Assembly: GCA_039621445.1 (NCBI GenBank) | Contig: CP154957.1 | Coordinates: forward strand, 25,582,938-25,646,937 | Direction: 5' to 3' | Origin: Euglena gracilis | Taxonomy: Eukaryota; Euglenida; Euglenophyceae; Euglenales | Length of the DNA stretch: 64,000 nucleotides | Part shown: piece by piece, positions 11,053 to 22,033 of the stretch | How positions within the stretch are numbered: position 1 is the stretch's first letter | Layout of the letters: each line of letters starts with the position of its first letter | Translations under genes and position numbers: made by a program | Notes under the pieces: generated by a model | Databases searched by the model: none | Seen by the model: only the letters and a program-made list of their open reading frames with translations | What the model was told of the DNA's origin: nothing

Positions 11053-12247
11053 TCAGTAGCGGGTGTGGTCTCCACGGGCTGCCGAGGCATACAAACTATG
11101 TACGTAGCTTGCAGGCACAGCTGCAAAGGCCTCTTGCAGAGCGCTCCACAATTGTTCACGTCCAGTGAACACGGCTCCATCAAGATGCCTCAGAACATCT
11201 GTGGCCCAAGGCCACAGATGTTCGATCGGGTTCATGTCTGGCCAGACTCCGGCGTTGTGACGCGCCACCCACTGGCGATGCAACCACCAATATGTGCTGG
11301 TTGCCCGATGCGCCAGCACTCCATCTTGCTGAAATGTCCAGCCACGACCCCTGCACAATAGGGCGGAGTGGCAGCGGGTACTCAGGTGTCCATAGGGCTG
11401 CATACCCTGGCTTGAAGCTCTTGGCGTCCTGAAGGATGTTTCTGTACTCAACTGCGTTGACCCAGGATGGACACCGTCGAAGACAGATGGCAACGTTGGA
11501 TTTCATGGCGGCCCAGATCATCAGGGACCCCGGCTTCTGGACAGTTGGGACGGTGTACTTTGCGGTGTACTTCAACTCCCGAATGAATTTCCAGTACCTT
11601 TACCAGAAAAGAACCAATGCCAGACACAGTCTAAACCGTCTAAACCATGGTGAAAGAGTGATCTGGACGAGCAAGGATGAAATAACATACCTCATTTGCC
11701 CCCCAGGCCTCACCCGGAAGATCTTTTCGTCCGAGAAAATGACTTTCGACCAGTCGAACACCCGATGCTTCCTGGCCTACTCTAGCCTCTTGCGCTTGTT
11801 CGTCCAGGACAGCAGTGGCTTGCGCACGGCCCGAACACTGCGGAACCCCAGCCGACGCAATGTGCGCTGCACCGTTGACTTTGAAGGACGCGCTGGTATC
11901 TGCAAATACATACAACAACACAGACAAGCCCTAGAAGCATTCGTACACCTGTATCACAGCTCCAGGGGGTCGGTTGTTCAATGCTGCCAGCATGTCGGCG
12001 TGCAACTGCTCGGCCAGCTGGGTCGCCCCCAGAAAGGATGTTTGTTGGCGAGGCGGAACAGCACGTTTTTGTACCTGAGCAAGCAGAAAAACGTTGATTC
12101 ACCCGTCAAAAAGATGGGAAATCACACCTCTGTGATGCCACAGGGGGGACGCCCACCACCAGTCCGTGCGGAGATTTGTCCCGAATCCCGAATCTGCTTG
12201 ACAATGGACTGCACGGCTCAGGCGCTCGGCAGTGGCAATGGCCCCAT
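11053..12247 (-). pseudogene. Tc1/mariner DDE transposase, decayed
   Basis: Transposases of this family bind the inverted ends and cut and paste DNA at TA. Reading down the minus strand from the ATG at 12,247: a helix-turn-helix-like start with Ile-Val-Lys-Gln-Ile-Arg; a Gly-Arg-Pro-Pro hook-like motif near 12,155; a second DNA-binding part with Leu-Arg-Arg-Leu-Gly-Phe and Lys-Pro-Leu-Leu-Ser; the first catalytic Asp in Phe-Ser-Asp-Glu-Lys near 11,725; then the second Asp in Phe-Gln-Gln-Asp and the Glu in Asn-Pro-Ile-Glu-His-Leu-Trp near 11,220-11,335. Spacing between the second Asp and the Glu is 33 residues (Tc1 usually 34). Stops near 12,219, in the 12,110s and at about 11,777, plus a frame change near 11,380-11,480, make it non-functional. 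The ATG is only seven bases from the nested insertion. Confidence 0.9.
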
Positions 12248-12254
12248 AGCTGGA

Positions 12255-14874
12255 CTTAGGCGGCCTAATTCGCACTTAAGCTTTTTTACTTTTATTTTTT
12301 GCGCACTTGCACAAATTTCCGAATTTTATTATTATTCTTTGATTCGGCTGTGAAGGTCAGGGGGGTCTGTGAACACGTTGACAAAGGAGTGCAAAAAATG
12401 ATCGAAATTCTTATTTTGGCGGTGTGACCCCCGGGACTTTGGCAAAAATGGTGTTTTTGAGGGGTGCGGAAATGGACTTTGTACGTCGAAACCCCCGGGA
12501 CCTTGCCGGCCAAAAGGGGAAAAACCGACAAAATAAGTGGCAAAGGAATGGGACCTTTACTGCCCTTGTTGCTTCTTTTGGTTGTGTCCCCGGGTGTGTC
12601 CGAGCTGCCGGCGGTGTGTGTCTTGGGTGTTTGCCGGACTGCTTTGCTTGTGGCGCCTTGGTGTGGTGTGTTTGGGCTGTTTGTTAAAGCGCGGGGAGGA
12701 AGTGCCGGGGGGTGTGGGAGTGGTGTGACCAAGCCGGCGGGAAGAACACAGGGAAAGGAAGGTGAGTGCGGGGTGTTTTGGCAAGGGAAGCGCAGGGGGG
12801 AGGAAACAGGGTCCGCAGGGAATGAAGGGGACGGGTGTCTCCCACCCGCTTATACCTGGGATCCGCACAACCAGTTGTGTGGCAAAGAACCCAGCGGAAG
12901 AAGCCAAACACTGGAAGGACAAAATATTGTGTTTATTTGCGCAAATGCGCGCACCAACATGTTTATGTTTATTTGCGCATTTGCGCAAATAAACATTTTA
13001 CATGTTTTTAAAGTTTTGGGCTTTAGCACCCATGAATTGACGCTGTTGATAAATGGCGTGACAAAGGAGCCGTGAGTGCGCAGACCAACGGGCCGTCCAG
13101 TTGGTGGGTTTGTCACATTGTTTGTCGACGCGCAAGCTTATGGGCACAAATGCGCAAACAAACATATATTATGTTTATGCGCGCAAATGCGCAAACAAAC
13201 ATGTTCTTTGTTTATTTGCGCAAATGTGTGTGCAAATAAACACAAAGAAGAACGGTGTGACGGAAACACAATTGTCAAACACCGACAGCAGATGTGGTTT
13301 ATTTGCGCATTTGCGCGCATCACGTTGTTTGTAGACGCACATGCGCAAACTGCATGAATAAACTGCACAAGTTACATGTGGTTTATTTGCGCATCAGCAG
13401 AAATAAACCACGTGAGCGCGCAAATGCGCAAATAAACCACCAACGGAAGAATAAAAAGCGACTGCATTTGGCCCTCCAACAGCCACCTTCAATGGCTTCT
13501 GAATGGGTTCAACCCAAATGACCACACCGTCTCCGGCAACCGGCAGCCGCAGAAAGGTGGCCCTCAAACACCCGTTACTTTGGGTACAAGGAATTGTTGA
13601 ACCTTTACCAGTGGATTGGATGCATGAAAGCGGTGGGACTCACTCCCCCCCAAATTATGCACAAAAACTGCTGTGTTTTACGTTTTTCAAGGGGAGAATG
13701 GTGGTGAATAACCAAAAAAACGGACTCCGGCCCGACACATCCCGGGTATTTCAGGTGCCAAATTTTGTCTTCTTGTATGCAGAAAAGGTGTTGAACAGTC
13801 ACAGGTCGTTTGCATGTCATGACGTTTAATTGCCAAACGGATGACGCCAAAGGAACAGGCCGTTCGGGCCAGGGTACAGCAGTGCAAATGTACACACGTA
13901 AGGCAGGCAAATTTTGGCCAGTATGATGCCGTGTTCCAGTGAGCATCACACACTACCTCTCACCACAAATTTCATCACCATGTAACCGTGGTGCAAATCA
14001 ATGGTTGGCGTAAGGAATTGCGTTCGCCAGCTGTCACGGAGGAGGTGATGGTATCGCACAACTGATGTTTGTTTATTTGCGCATTTGCACAAATAAACAC
14101 AATTTTGTTTGTGTGCGTTAAGGCTCACTGAAACACATCGGTTTGAGCGGTTTATTAAATGTTTGTGCGCGCATTTGCACAAATGCGCGCACAATCATAT
14201 TTATGTTTATTTGCACAATTGCGCGCACCAACACGCCCATCACGTTTTAAACATCGTAGGGTCATGGTCCTCATTGTTGTCTTTTAACATGGAAAGTTAA
14301 AATACACGTTTATTTACGCATTTGCACAAATAAACGAAAATTTGTTGGTGTGCGCAAATGCGCACCAACAAATTTGTTTGTGTTGGCGCCCGCAAACACG
14401 TCATTTTAACATCATCATTGTGCGTTTTATTTGCGCAAATGCGCCCACAAACACAATTGTTTTTTATTTGCGCAAAATGCGCCCATAAACACAAATCATT
14501 TGCGTGACGGCTGGCAGACGTAGTCTGTAGCATGTGATCTAATGAGGCTCCGTGTGTTCTTACCGGTGGCAGCAGTATCCAAGTCAGTTCAGCCAGCACG
14601 TCAGCACCATTTCCAAGTGTTGTAACAAGGGGTGTGTGCCTCTCTTCTGTTTGATGTACAAGAGCACCAATCTCACCTATTCACGTCATTTGGTAAGCAG
14701 CATTTACACCAAACTACCCGGAGTTACATCCCTTCAACACAGGGGTGTCACAGTTCATAAATTGTGTTCCGTGTGCCAGGGTACAGGGTCCAGGAATTTC
14801 GTAAAATTTGCGCATTTGCGCAAATGCGCAAATTCTAAAGGAAAAACCTTTAATCGCGAATTCGGCCGCCTAAG
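12255..14874. mobile_element. Nested non-autonomous DNA element with CTTAGGCGGCC ends
   Basis: The left end CTTAGGCGGCCTAATTCGC and the right end (inverted) CTTAGGCGGCCGAATTCGC match. Similarity extends about 70 bases through a T-rich stretch to a GCGCA..TTTGCGCAAAT block. CTGGA flanks both sides (12,250-12,254 and 14,875-14,879), a probable 5-base target duplication. It is inserted just upstream of the Tc1 transposase start. No protein domain is visible inside. A G-rich 5' part (12,420-12,900) is followed by a hairpin-motif array. A related element lies at 23,577-26,580. Confidence 0.82.
12930..14845. repeat. Dispersed array of GCGCAAATGCGC hairpin motifs
   Basis: At least a dozen copies of a motif GTTTATTTGCGCA-TT-TGCGCAAATAAAC or parts of it. 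The copy at 12,967-12,994 is a perfect hairpin with 13-base arms and a 2-base centre. Others lie near 13,150, 13,185, 13,215, 13,300, 13,385, 13,415, 14,075, 14,165, 14,310, 14,430, 14,465 and 14,810. Copies differ in completeness and spacing, so this is not a simple tandem satellite. Confidence 0.8.
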
Positions 14875-15005
14875 CTGGAGCCACCACAAAAGGAAGCCCT
14901 AATCCGGGCCCGCTGAGCATGCAGGAGCACATTTTATGTTACCATGCCAACAAATGGAACAGGCAGCATGGCAACACGCACGTCGTACGGACCTCCAGTG
15001 GATCT

Positions 15006-15078
15006 TTCACATTTTTCCTTGGGGGGTGTACGAATAGTTATGACCCCTTTGCTGTACGAGTAGTTTTGACCCCTACTG
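15006..15078. repeat. Right terminal inverted repeat of Tc1/mariner element
   Basis: Inverse of the left end. It ends CCCCTACTG and is followed by TA. Confidence 0.88.
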
Positions 15079-15884
15079 TACAGCCCTGCCCCAATTTGGG
15101 CACTTTTAGTTGACAATTATTTGCCTGTGGTTGCTGAAATTTCGGGTTTCCCATGAATGGAGTGGTTGAGTGCTTGTTTCAATTGGAATTTGCTTGGAGG
15201 ATATTTTGTCGCATTTTTTTTTTCAAATCCAGTTTGACCCATGGCTCAGCTCCAGCCAGGGCACCCCACAGAGCCTGTTTCCTGGAACTCCGAGCCCAGA
15301 CGCAGTGCAGATGGAGACCCGTCGGGCTTCCTTTTAAGGATTTTTGCACCCCCCCCCCCCCCGGGGGGGGGGCTCAGAGGGGTTGTGCTCTTTTGACCCC
15401 TGGTCCGGGGGGGATTTTTGTTGTTGTTTTTGTTTCATCCAAAATAATACCAACAGACAATGAATGACATATGAGACCCAATGGACCAAGGTCGGTAATG
15501 ACCCAGCGGAGACCACGGATGCACCACATCCCGAATTGACCCACCTGAATGCAAATTCAGCTCACCATGCTCACCATGCTCACCAGTGAGGAACTCCTGG
15601 TATATATATCCCTCTTTTCAACGTAGGCTCTTTTGCACGTTGGGTGGCTTTGATCATCGCAACACATTGTGAAGGGAATGTTCTTATTTCTGCCGTGCTT
15701 TTGCGCTCTAAGATTTTGTGGGAGGCAACTGTGCATTGACTTTATTTTTTGGTTTCATGGTTTCAAACAAACCAAACGTTTTGGTGTTCTTCATTTTACC
15801 TTACAAGTTATAATTTTATATGCACAAATTTTATTTACATAATTTTTCCAATTGCAATTTTTGGATGTGTTTTTTTTGTCCAGG
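15079..15884. other. No gene seen
   Basis: A C15/G10 homopolymer palindrome lies at about 15,350-15,371. The rest is unremarkable A/T-rich DNA. No supported frame. Confidence 0.5.
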
Positions 15885-16340
15885 ATGTATCTGTGGCAGA
15901 GCCCTGCCCCCCAGAGGGGTGTCCAGCCAGCCAGCACCTTTTCCAGCCAGGAGCTCCCAGCTGGGCCCTCCCCAGGGGTCCGCTGAAAGAAAGGTTTTCT
16001 GGCCAGCCAGGCTGGACCGAAAGTTCTGGAAAAAGGGAGTCAAAGATGGCCAAAAATGGAAATTTTCGGTAGTTTTTTTTTGGGGTCTTCTCCTCAAAAT
16101 TTTGGCTGAGAAATGCCAACCTGGCTGGATTTGGGCTTTTTTTGGCTGTTTTTGGGGGCACCCGCAGCCAGCTGGCCAGACCCCCTGGGGGGGGGGGGAT
16201 CCAGCCAGAACCTTTTTTCCCGGCCAGCACCTTTTTCCAGCCAGCCAGCAGGACCCTTAAGCCACCAGCCAGCGGGTCTTTAGGAAACCCCCTATACATC
16301 GATTTAAAGTTTTTCAGCTCTGGGGGGGGGGTTCTGCAAG
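15885..16340. repeat. CCAGCCAGCACCTTTT-type repeat
   Basis: Several copies of GCCAGC/CCAGCCAGCACCTTTTTCC flank a GGCTGAAAA..TTTTGGCTG core and C/G runs. Similar blocks occur at about 27,690-27,960 and 28,795-28,900, so this is a dispersed family. Boundaries are not clear. Confidence 0.45.
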
Positions 16341-16671
16341 CCTGCTGTGCCCCAATTTTTTTAAGTCGCAACTCAGCTGCAACAGCACCTCGCTGATGCC
16401 ATTTGGAATGTATGGAGTGTATATGGAAGGTTACATCCCGCCTTGGGGCATGGACAAGATGGTATTTTATTTTTTTGAAGCCAGGGGGGATCATTGGGGT
16501 GCGGGGTGTTCAGCTCTCGGGGGGTGGTCTCGATGAATGAGCCTAGAAATTGGATGAATGAGTCTAGTCCTCCCAATGGTGAATCGCCAGGGCATACAGC
16601 ACACGTCTGCCCCGGTCAAACAAGTCAAGACCCGGGGGGGGGTCCACTGGCCAGCCATTTTGCTGGACACT

Positions 16672-18261
16672 GGAAATAATGGACTTGCTAGACCCCCCTT
16701 CTCCCTCGGGGGGGGGGTACCCTGAAGGGGGCCAAATTTTTTCTTTTGGTGCTTCACAACAAATCTTTTGGCATTTTTGACAAATCTTTCCCCAAAAAGC
16801 GCCCCAAAAATTTTGGCAGTGCAATTGGCATTTAAGTTTTTTTGGTTGGCGTGCACAAATGCGCATATGTCCAGAATTTTAATTTTCTTTGCCGTCCCTT
16901 CCCTGCAAGCAGGATCACGACTGCAACGGATCCGAACAAATTCCGTTTTTTCCAGATGCAACTCTCGGAATTTGGTCAAATTTGTTTTTTCTGGCTTTTC
17001 CCAGTGACTGAGCGGTATGAAGCCTTCCAGACCGAGCTCTTTAAACGTGAAAATAACCCAAACGTACACCAAAAGACCGGACCACACCATTGCTTAAGGT
17101 GTGTCTGACCCCACCCCCTCGGGGGGGGGGGTGGAGAATCTCAAGGTTCCAATGGGGTGCAAGCCTGCAAGCCCAATTTTCTTGCTCTAACCCTCCGTCC
17201 CCCTGAGGAAAATTACACAAGTGTCATGTGTGGGTAACAGCTTGTTTCAGGAACATTCTCCTGCATCTAAAGGAGCACAGGACGAGCCATGGTGTTTTAG
17301 CCAAGTGTCTCCTGACCCACTGTCAATGTCGGCCGGAATGCGCTCTCTTGGGCAGCAGCGTGCCACGCATTTGTTTCATTTTACCATCTGGAAGGCTTTT
17401 CAGAAGGGAGTTCTTCCTTGAGGTCAGCATGCAATGAACGCCATTGAACCGCGCATGCCCCAGGGATCTTGTACAAAAAATAAGCAAACAAATCTGCCAT
17501 GCGGCAAATGAATTTGGTGATGGGGATGTTGCTGGGGCCAGGCCTTTGCTTAAGGGTTCATAGTGCCCCCGGGGGGGGGGGGGGGCTGGATTGTAGCTAG
17601 TCCAAGCTTGGCTGGTGGGAATTCCAGCGGACCCCCAGGGGGAGTCCAGTACACTCAATTGCTTAAGCACTGGCCGACCCCCCCCCCCTGGGGGGTGGGT
17701 GATTGGTTTTTTCAGAGTGACTGACTGGTTTTTGGCCCGGACCCCCCCCCCCCGGGGTCGGCCAGGGGTGGGCAAAAGTGGTTTGAGTGACCCCGGAGCC
17801 GAAGGTGCCGGAGAAAATTCTTTGGCCTAATGTGACTGGAAAGTGGCCATTTTTCTGAGTGGCCAACCCCCCTGGGGGGGGGGGTAGTGACTGGCTGGTT
17901 TTCCGAAAACCAGTGAGTGACTGACTTGTTTTTTTTAAAAAAAGTGGAGTGCCCCCCCGGGGGGGGGGGTCGGTAAAAAATTGTATGGTCCAGTAGCAGG
18001 GCCAGCTGGTGGAATTTTTTTTCCAGTGACTGTCGCGAAGCACCGAATTTTTTCCTACCCCAAAAATTGGCCAAAAATGGGCATCTCTGGCCATTTTTGG
18101 GATCCTTTTTGTAACAAAATCAGCCAAAAACCCCATTATAAACTTCTTTTCCACCTTCCACCGCCGCGCAGTGCCGGAGGAATTTTTTTTTCCAGTTGGG
18201 GGGACCGCTGGGCCCCCCCCCCCCCGAGGGAGAAGGGGGGTCTAGCTAGTCCATTATTTCC
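16672..18261. mobile_element. 1.6 kb element with about 40-base inverted ends
   Basis: The left end GGAAATAATGGACTTGCTAG continues ACCCCCCTTCTCCCTC plus a G run. The right end is the inverse (18,218-18,261), with one internal change (TAGCTAG versus TTGCTAG). The interior has C/G-run hairpins and repeated GTGACTGACTGGTTTTT motifs (about 17,713, 17,885, 17,915). No transposase is recognisable, so this would be a non-autonomous element. Target duplication not clear. Confidence 0.6.
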
Positions 18262-18832
18262 GTGAAAAAGCTGTGCTTTTTCGCAATCGATTCAGTTTTT
18301 CAGTTTTTCTCTTGTTCGGTTTCAGTTTCAGTTTTTCTCAATATATATATATATATGTATATATGTATATGTATATATATATATCTTTCTGTATTGTTGC
18401 ATCCTTATTGTACATTCAGAGAAGTTTCCTCATCCTCGTTGTACAAACAAAGAAGTGGGACCTCCACCCCAGTTTGTTTTCTGCCCCCCAGGGAGGGGCA
18501 GAAATTGGTCATTGCAATTTTGAGTTTTTGTTGTTTTGGGGTTTCATTTTCTGGAGTCATCTCACATGGCACCAAACACCTTCCAGTTTATGCTCCGGAA
18601 CTTTTTTTTGAGGAGGCTGCATTCGGCCATGTCATGTTTCTCAAGCACTCGGAATTTCGAAGAGCAACGCTGGTGGTAGCTCTAAATCTGATCCAATGTC
18701 TCTTTGTCCAGCTGCGTTGCCCATAAGGGTTGCTCCCCACCCACCGTACCCCCCCCCCCGCAAGTCTTTCTCCTCCTTTCCTTCCTTTCATTTCCCTGTC
18801 TTTTTCCTTGAAAAAGAAAAATCGTCCCACAC
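18262..18832. other. (AT)n microsatellite and unassigned DNA
   Basis: A TATATATGTATA tract lies at about 18,340-18,384. A plus-strand frame (to 18,726) is open and moderately protein-like from about 18,420, but I cannot decide between strands or place splice sites. No call. Confidence 0.4.
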
Positions 18833-19055
18833 AATGATTTGTGTTTTGTCTGCATCAATGCCAAGCTGCCTTGCTGCGTGCTTGATAAGCTTCTCAGACC
18901 CGCTGCCATCCTTTGGGTTGTGTGGGACAAGCATTTTGTATGCTGACACCTCAGACCCTCGGGTGTGTTCAAATTTGCAGCAGCTTCGCAGCTTCACAAG
19001 GAAATTCTTGGCAATGGCCATTTGCCAACGGAGTGTCCCACTTTCCCACTTGGCC
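18833..19055 (-). CDS. Candidate exon, minus strand, unknown product
   Basis: On the minus strand the segment follows an AG (ACAAATATTGCAAG) and ends before GTGTGG. The open frame gives about 74 residues of mixed, protein-like composition with Lys, Arg, His, two adjacent Cys and Asp-Gly-Ser-Gly. The opposite strand reads Pro/Ser/Leu filler. With the candidate first exon at 19,531-19,671 it would make a two-exon start of one gene with a 475-base intron. Family not recognised. Confidence 0.33.
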
Positions 19056-19530
19056 CTTGCAATATTTGTGTTACCCCCCCCAGACGCTTGGCTCCTCCTC
19101 CTCCTTACATGCAAATTTGGCCACCCAAAGGCTGTCTTTTGGCCTTTTGCACATGGCCACCAAAATTCTTTACGTGCAAACTTGGCTTAAAAGGTTGTCC
19201 CCCTGGTTTTACCTTCAGTCATGGCCCGGGCCAAGCGCCCAGGAGGCTCAAAATCAGACCAAAATGGCCCAAATTTGGCAGGATTTCGTCTCAAAATGGT
19301 CAAAATTAACTGAAGATGATATGTTTTTCTCAGCTGCAGCATTTTGTCAGCATATGTCTCAAATTGAAGGAGGTTTCCCTCCTTCCTCCCACATTATATG
19401 ACACAGAGGCAGTTATCAATCAATCAACATTGAATTTCACGTTCCCGCATTGAGAAGATCGGTGGTGAGGCAAACCGCACATTTGTGCCAATTGTGCAAA
19501 GAACATCACCAGTGCTGCCAGCAAGCGCAC

Positions 19531-19671
19531 CTGTTGTTGCTGCCTTTTCTTATAATGTGTGACAGCAGTGCGTTTTGCTGATGAGGTCCCATTTCTTCCT
19601 ATATAGCACAAGCCAATCGTCTGGCTTGTTGCTCCTGGTGAGAGTTCTTTGGTTGATCTGTTGGTTTTCAT
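19531..19671 (-). CDS. Candidate first exon, minus strand, unknown product
   Basis: Starts with ATG at 19,671 in an A-rich context and stays open for 47 codons to CAG|GTGCGC, a good donor. The peptide is Thr/Ser/Lys/Gln-rich with a run of Gln at the end. No signal peptide or domain seen. Confidence 0.33.
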
Positions 19672-19964
19672 TTTATCAAGTCAGTGGGCATTGTTTAATG
19701 CATGGTTCTTATTTTATATGTTGATTTTCGATGTCTGTCTGTTTGTCTGTGCATCCATCCATTCGTGCATCTGTCCATCCATCCAGACACCAGCGGCCGA
19801 TTAGGGCGACCAGGTGCGACCAGGGCCGATTATCATTTTCAATGCCTCCGTAGGTGGGGGTTCCGACCAGGGCCAGGGCTGACCAGGGCCGACTTTGCAG
19901 TTCGTTCGCCACAGAGGCAGTATTAACTTGGAAGTCCAACCCGGATCTCCTGTCAGATTCCACT

Positions 19965-20620
19965 TTTGGCTGCTTTTGGCCACCTTTGGCCGCTTTCTTC
20001 CTGCCCTTGATGATTTTTGGCCATTTTTGGCCAAACGTTGCCATTTTTGGCCACGTTCAAGCCACTTTTTGTTGCTCATTAAATCAATCAAAAGTGGCAA
20101 AAAAAAGTGGCCAAAAAAATGGCCAAAAAATGGCGAAAAGTGGGTTAAAATGATCAAAAGTTCTGGTGAAGGTGAGAGCGTCTGCTGGGCAGCTGCCACA
20201 TGGCGAGGTGCTGGGGAAGTGCGGGGAGGAAGTGACAGCAAAGCGTGTTCACAGTGGTCCAAACAAGGCCGGGATTATTGTCATTCAAGTCAGCAAAAGT
20301 GGTCAAAAGCAGTCAAAAGCAGTCAAAAGCAGAAAAGTGGCCAAAAGTTGGCAAAAGTGGCCTAAAGCAGTCAAAAAGTCAACAAAAGTGGCCAAAAACA
20401 GTCAAAAGAGGCAACAGGCCAAAAGCCGACAAGGTGGCCAAAAGCAGTCAAAAGCTGCAAACAGTGGCCAAAAACAGCAAAAAAGTGGCCACAAGTCGGT
20501 CGATGTGGTCAATAGCAGACAAAAACATCAAGAAATGGCAAAAAGTCGGCAGAAGTGGCCAAAAGCGCCCAAAAAGTCAACAACAGTGGCCAAAAGCAGA
20601 CAAAATTGGGGGAACAGTAT
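19965..20620. repeat. GTGGCCAAAA-type degenerate repeats, both orientations
   Basis: From 19,965 to about 20,075 the motif appears as TTTTGGCCAC. From about 20,095 to 20,620 it appears inverted as GTGGCCAAAAGCAGTCAAAAG, dozens of times with variation. The arrangement could fold into a long imperfect hairpin. The TTTTTGGCCACTTTT orientation recurs at about 21,420-21,500. Lys/Ser/Gln-rich frames across it are artefacts. Confidence 0.7.
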
Positions 20621-20659
20621 TGGGGGGCATCTTCGTCTTGGACATCTTCGTCTTCATCC

Positions 20660-20885
20660 CGTCCGGGGGGGGGAGGGTGGGTGGGTCCGGCCGGACCCCC
20701 CCCCCCAAGGGGGTGGGATATTTTTTTCGGCGCCGAAATTTTTTGAAAAGGTGCTTTTTTGCATTTTTTTCGCGATTTTTTGGCCATTTTCGGGGAAAAG
20801 TTAGTGGGTACCCTGGGACTCCCCCCCCCAAGGGGGTGAGTGGGGAGTCCCTGGGACTCCCCCCGGTCTTAAAAAAAAACCCCTG
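20660..20885. mobile_element. MITE family 1, copy 2 (left end lost)
   Basis: Matches the copies at 4,716 and 22,034 from the GGGTGGGTGGGTCC block to the right end GGTCTTAAAAAAAAACCCCTG. The left CAGGGGTTTTTTTTAAG terminus is absent, so the copy is truncated by about 30 bases. The right end is 3 bases from a candidate terminal exon. Confidence 0.75.
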
Positions 20886-20888
20886 CAG

Positions 20889-20938
20889 CTGTGGCGTCAT
20901 GTGAATTGGTTTTGGATCAAATGCTTGAGCAGCTTTAA
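20889..20938 (+). CDS. Candidate terminal exon with stop and AATAAA
   Basis: After CCCCTGCAG the frame reads 15 complete codons plus a split first codon (Val-Ala-Ser-Cys-Glu-Leu and so on) and ends TAA at 20,936-20,938. AATAAA overlaps the stop (20,938-20,943) and could be the polyadenylation signal. The acceptor would lie at the very end of the MITE copy, with an A-run rather than a pyrimidine tract, which weakens the call. Confidence 0.25.
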
Positions 20939-20943
20939 ATAAA

Positions 20944-22033
20944 AAGTTGCAATTAATTAATTAATTAATTTGAAAGAGAACACCTTTTTTGTCTTTTGTG
21001 CAAGCCTGCAACTGCACAAGTCAGCAGTTGTTTATTGTTGTTGTTGTGAAATCAGATCACCTTTATAAGTCATATTGTCATATTGTAATGTTCATTTTGT
21101 TAGATTCCCTTTGAGTTGGAAATTGAGTTGAAAAAACCTTTGCACTGTCTAAGCTGTATATTGGGAAGCTGCAATTCTGTTTTTTTTCCCCATTGGATTC
21201 CTCGTGCTAACAAGCTTTGCAAACGCACTGGGCTGGGTGAGGAGGTCTGTGTGGAGGATTCAATGCATATCCATAATCATAAAATTTCCTACCCAAATTT
21301 CAATCACATCACAAATTGTTGTTTGCAGCATCCCCCCCCAATGCACCCAGGGCGGTCCTCATGCGACAACTTTTTTTTGCAATTCAGATTTTTTTTTGAA
21401 TGTGAAAAGAAGCCTGGCTGATGCTTTTGTCTGCTTTTGCCCACTTTCGACGACTGGTGGTCGCCTTTTTGGTGCTTTTTGGCCACTTTTCCGACTTTTT
21501 GGCACTGTTTGCTGCTTTTCCATTATGTTCCTCCCCTGACCCTGCGGTTTTGGTGGCCGGTTTTTTTATAACAAAAAGTTGGCCACAAAAGCAGCCGGAA
21601 GATTATTTTCGGATCGGGAAAAATTTGGTGATCTTAGACTCCTGGCTGCCATGAGTGGGCAAAAAAATGCCAAAAATGCCTGCACTGTCATGCGCCCCCC
21701 AAAATGTGCCCCCCCCAAATGGTCCCTAGGGGGGCAGGCAGGTGCAATACGTGAGGGGCATGGTACCTCCCATGAACCTCTGGGTATAGACATCGGGCCT
21801 CAAAAGCACCCAGCTCCAGATGTGGCAAAAATTTTTTTTTTCCATTTTGGGATATCTATCTCATGAAGGGCGGTGCAAACACCAGACACAGTAGAGCACC
21901 TGGATTTATTCTCCCCCCGGCACATTGCCCCCCCCCCCCCCCCGGTTCGTTGGCCCCCTGGCTGTTGGGGCCAAGATGCCCCCCCACCAAGTTGGCCCCC
22001 CGGCCCATTAGGGGTCGATATGCACCCCCCAAT
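20944..22033. other. No clear gene; inverted GTGGCC repeats and C-runs
   Basis: An open plus frame at 21,116-21,421 has a protein-like first half, but splice sites are ambiguous. 21,420-21,500 carries the TTTTTGGCCACTTTT-type repeat. C-runs at 21,701 and 21,925-21,945. Confidence 0.4.

Larger units (their letters stand above)
10913..15078 (-). mobile_element. Tc1/mariner transposon, interrupted by a nested element
   Basis: Inverted ends start CAGTAGGGGTCAAAACTACT at 10,913 and, inverted, at 15,078. The right flank is TA (15,079-15,080) and the left is CA, as expected for a TA target with one mutation. The minus-strand transposase is decayed. A 2,620-base element sits inside at 12,255-14,874. 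Without it the transposon would be about 1.54 kb, a normal Tc1 size. This is a dead copy: several stops and frame breaks interrupt the transposase. Confidence 0.88.

Noticed and set aside
12930-14845. Regularly recurring palindromes considered as a CRISPR-like array
   Set aside because: Spacing and motif length vary, spacers are not uniform, and the host context is eukaryotic transposon DNA.
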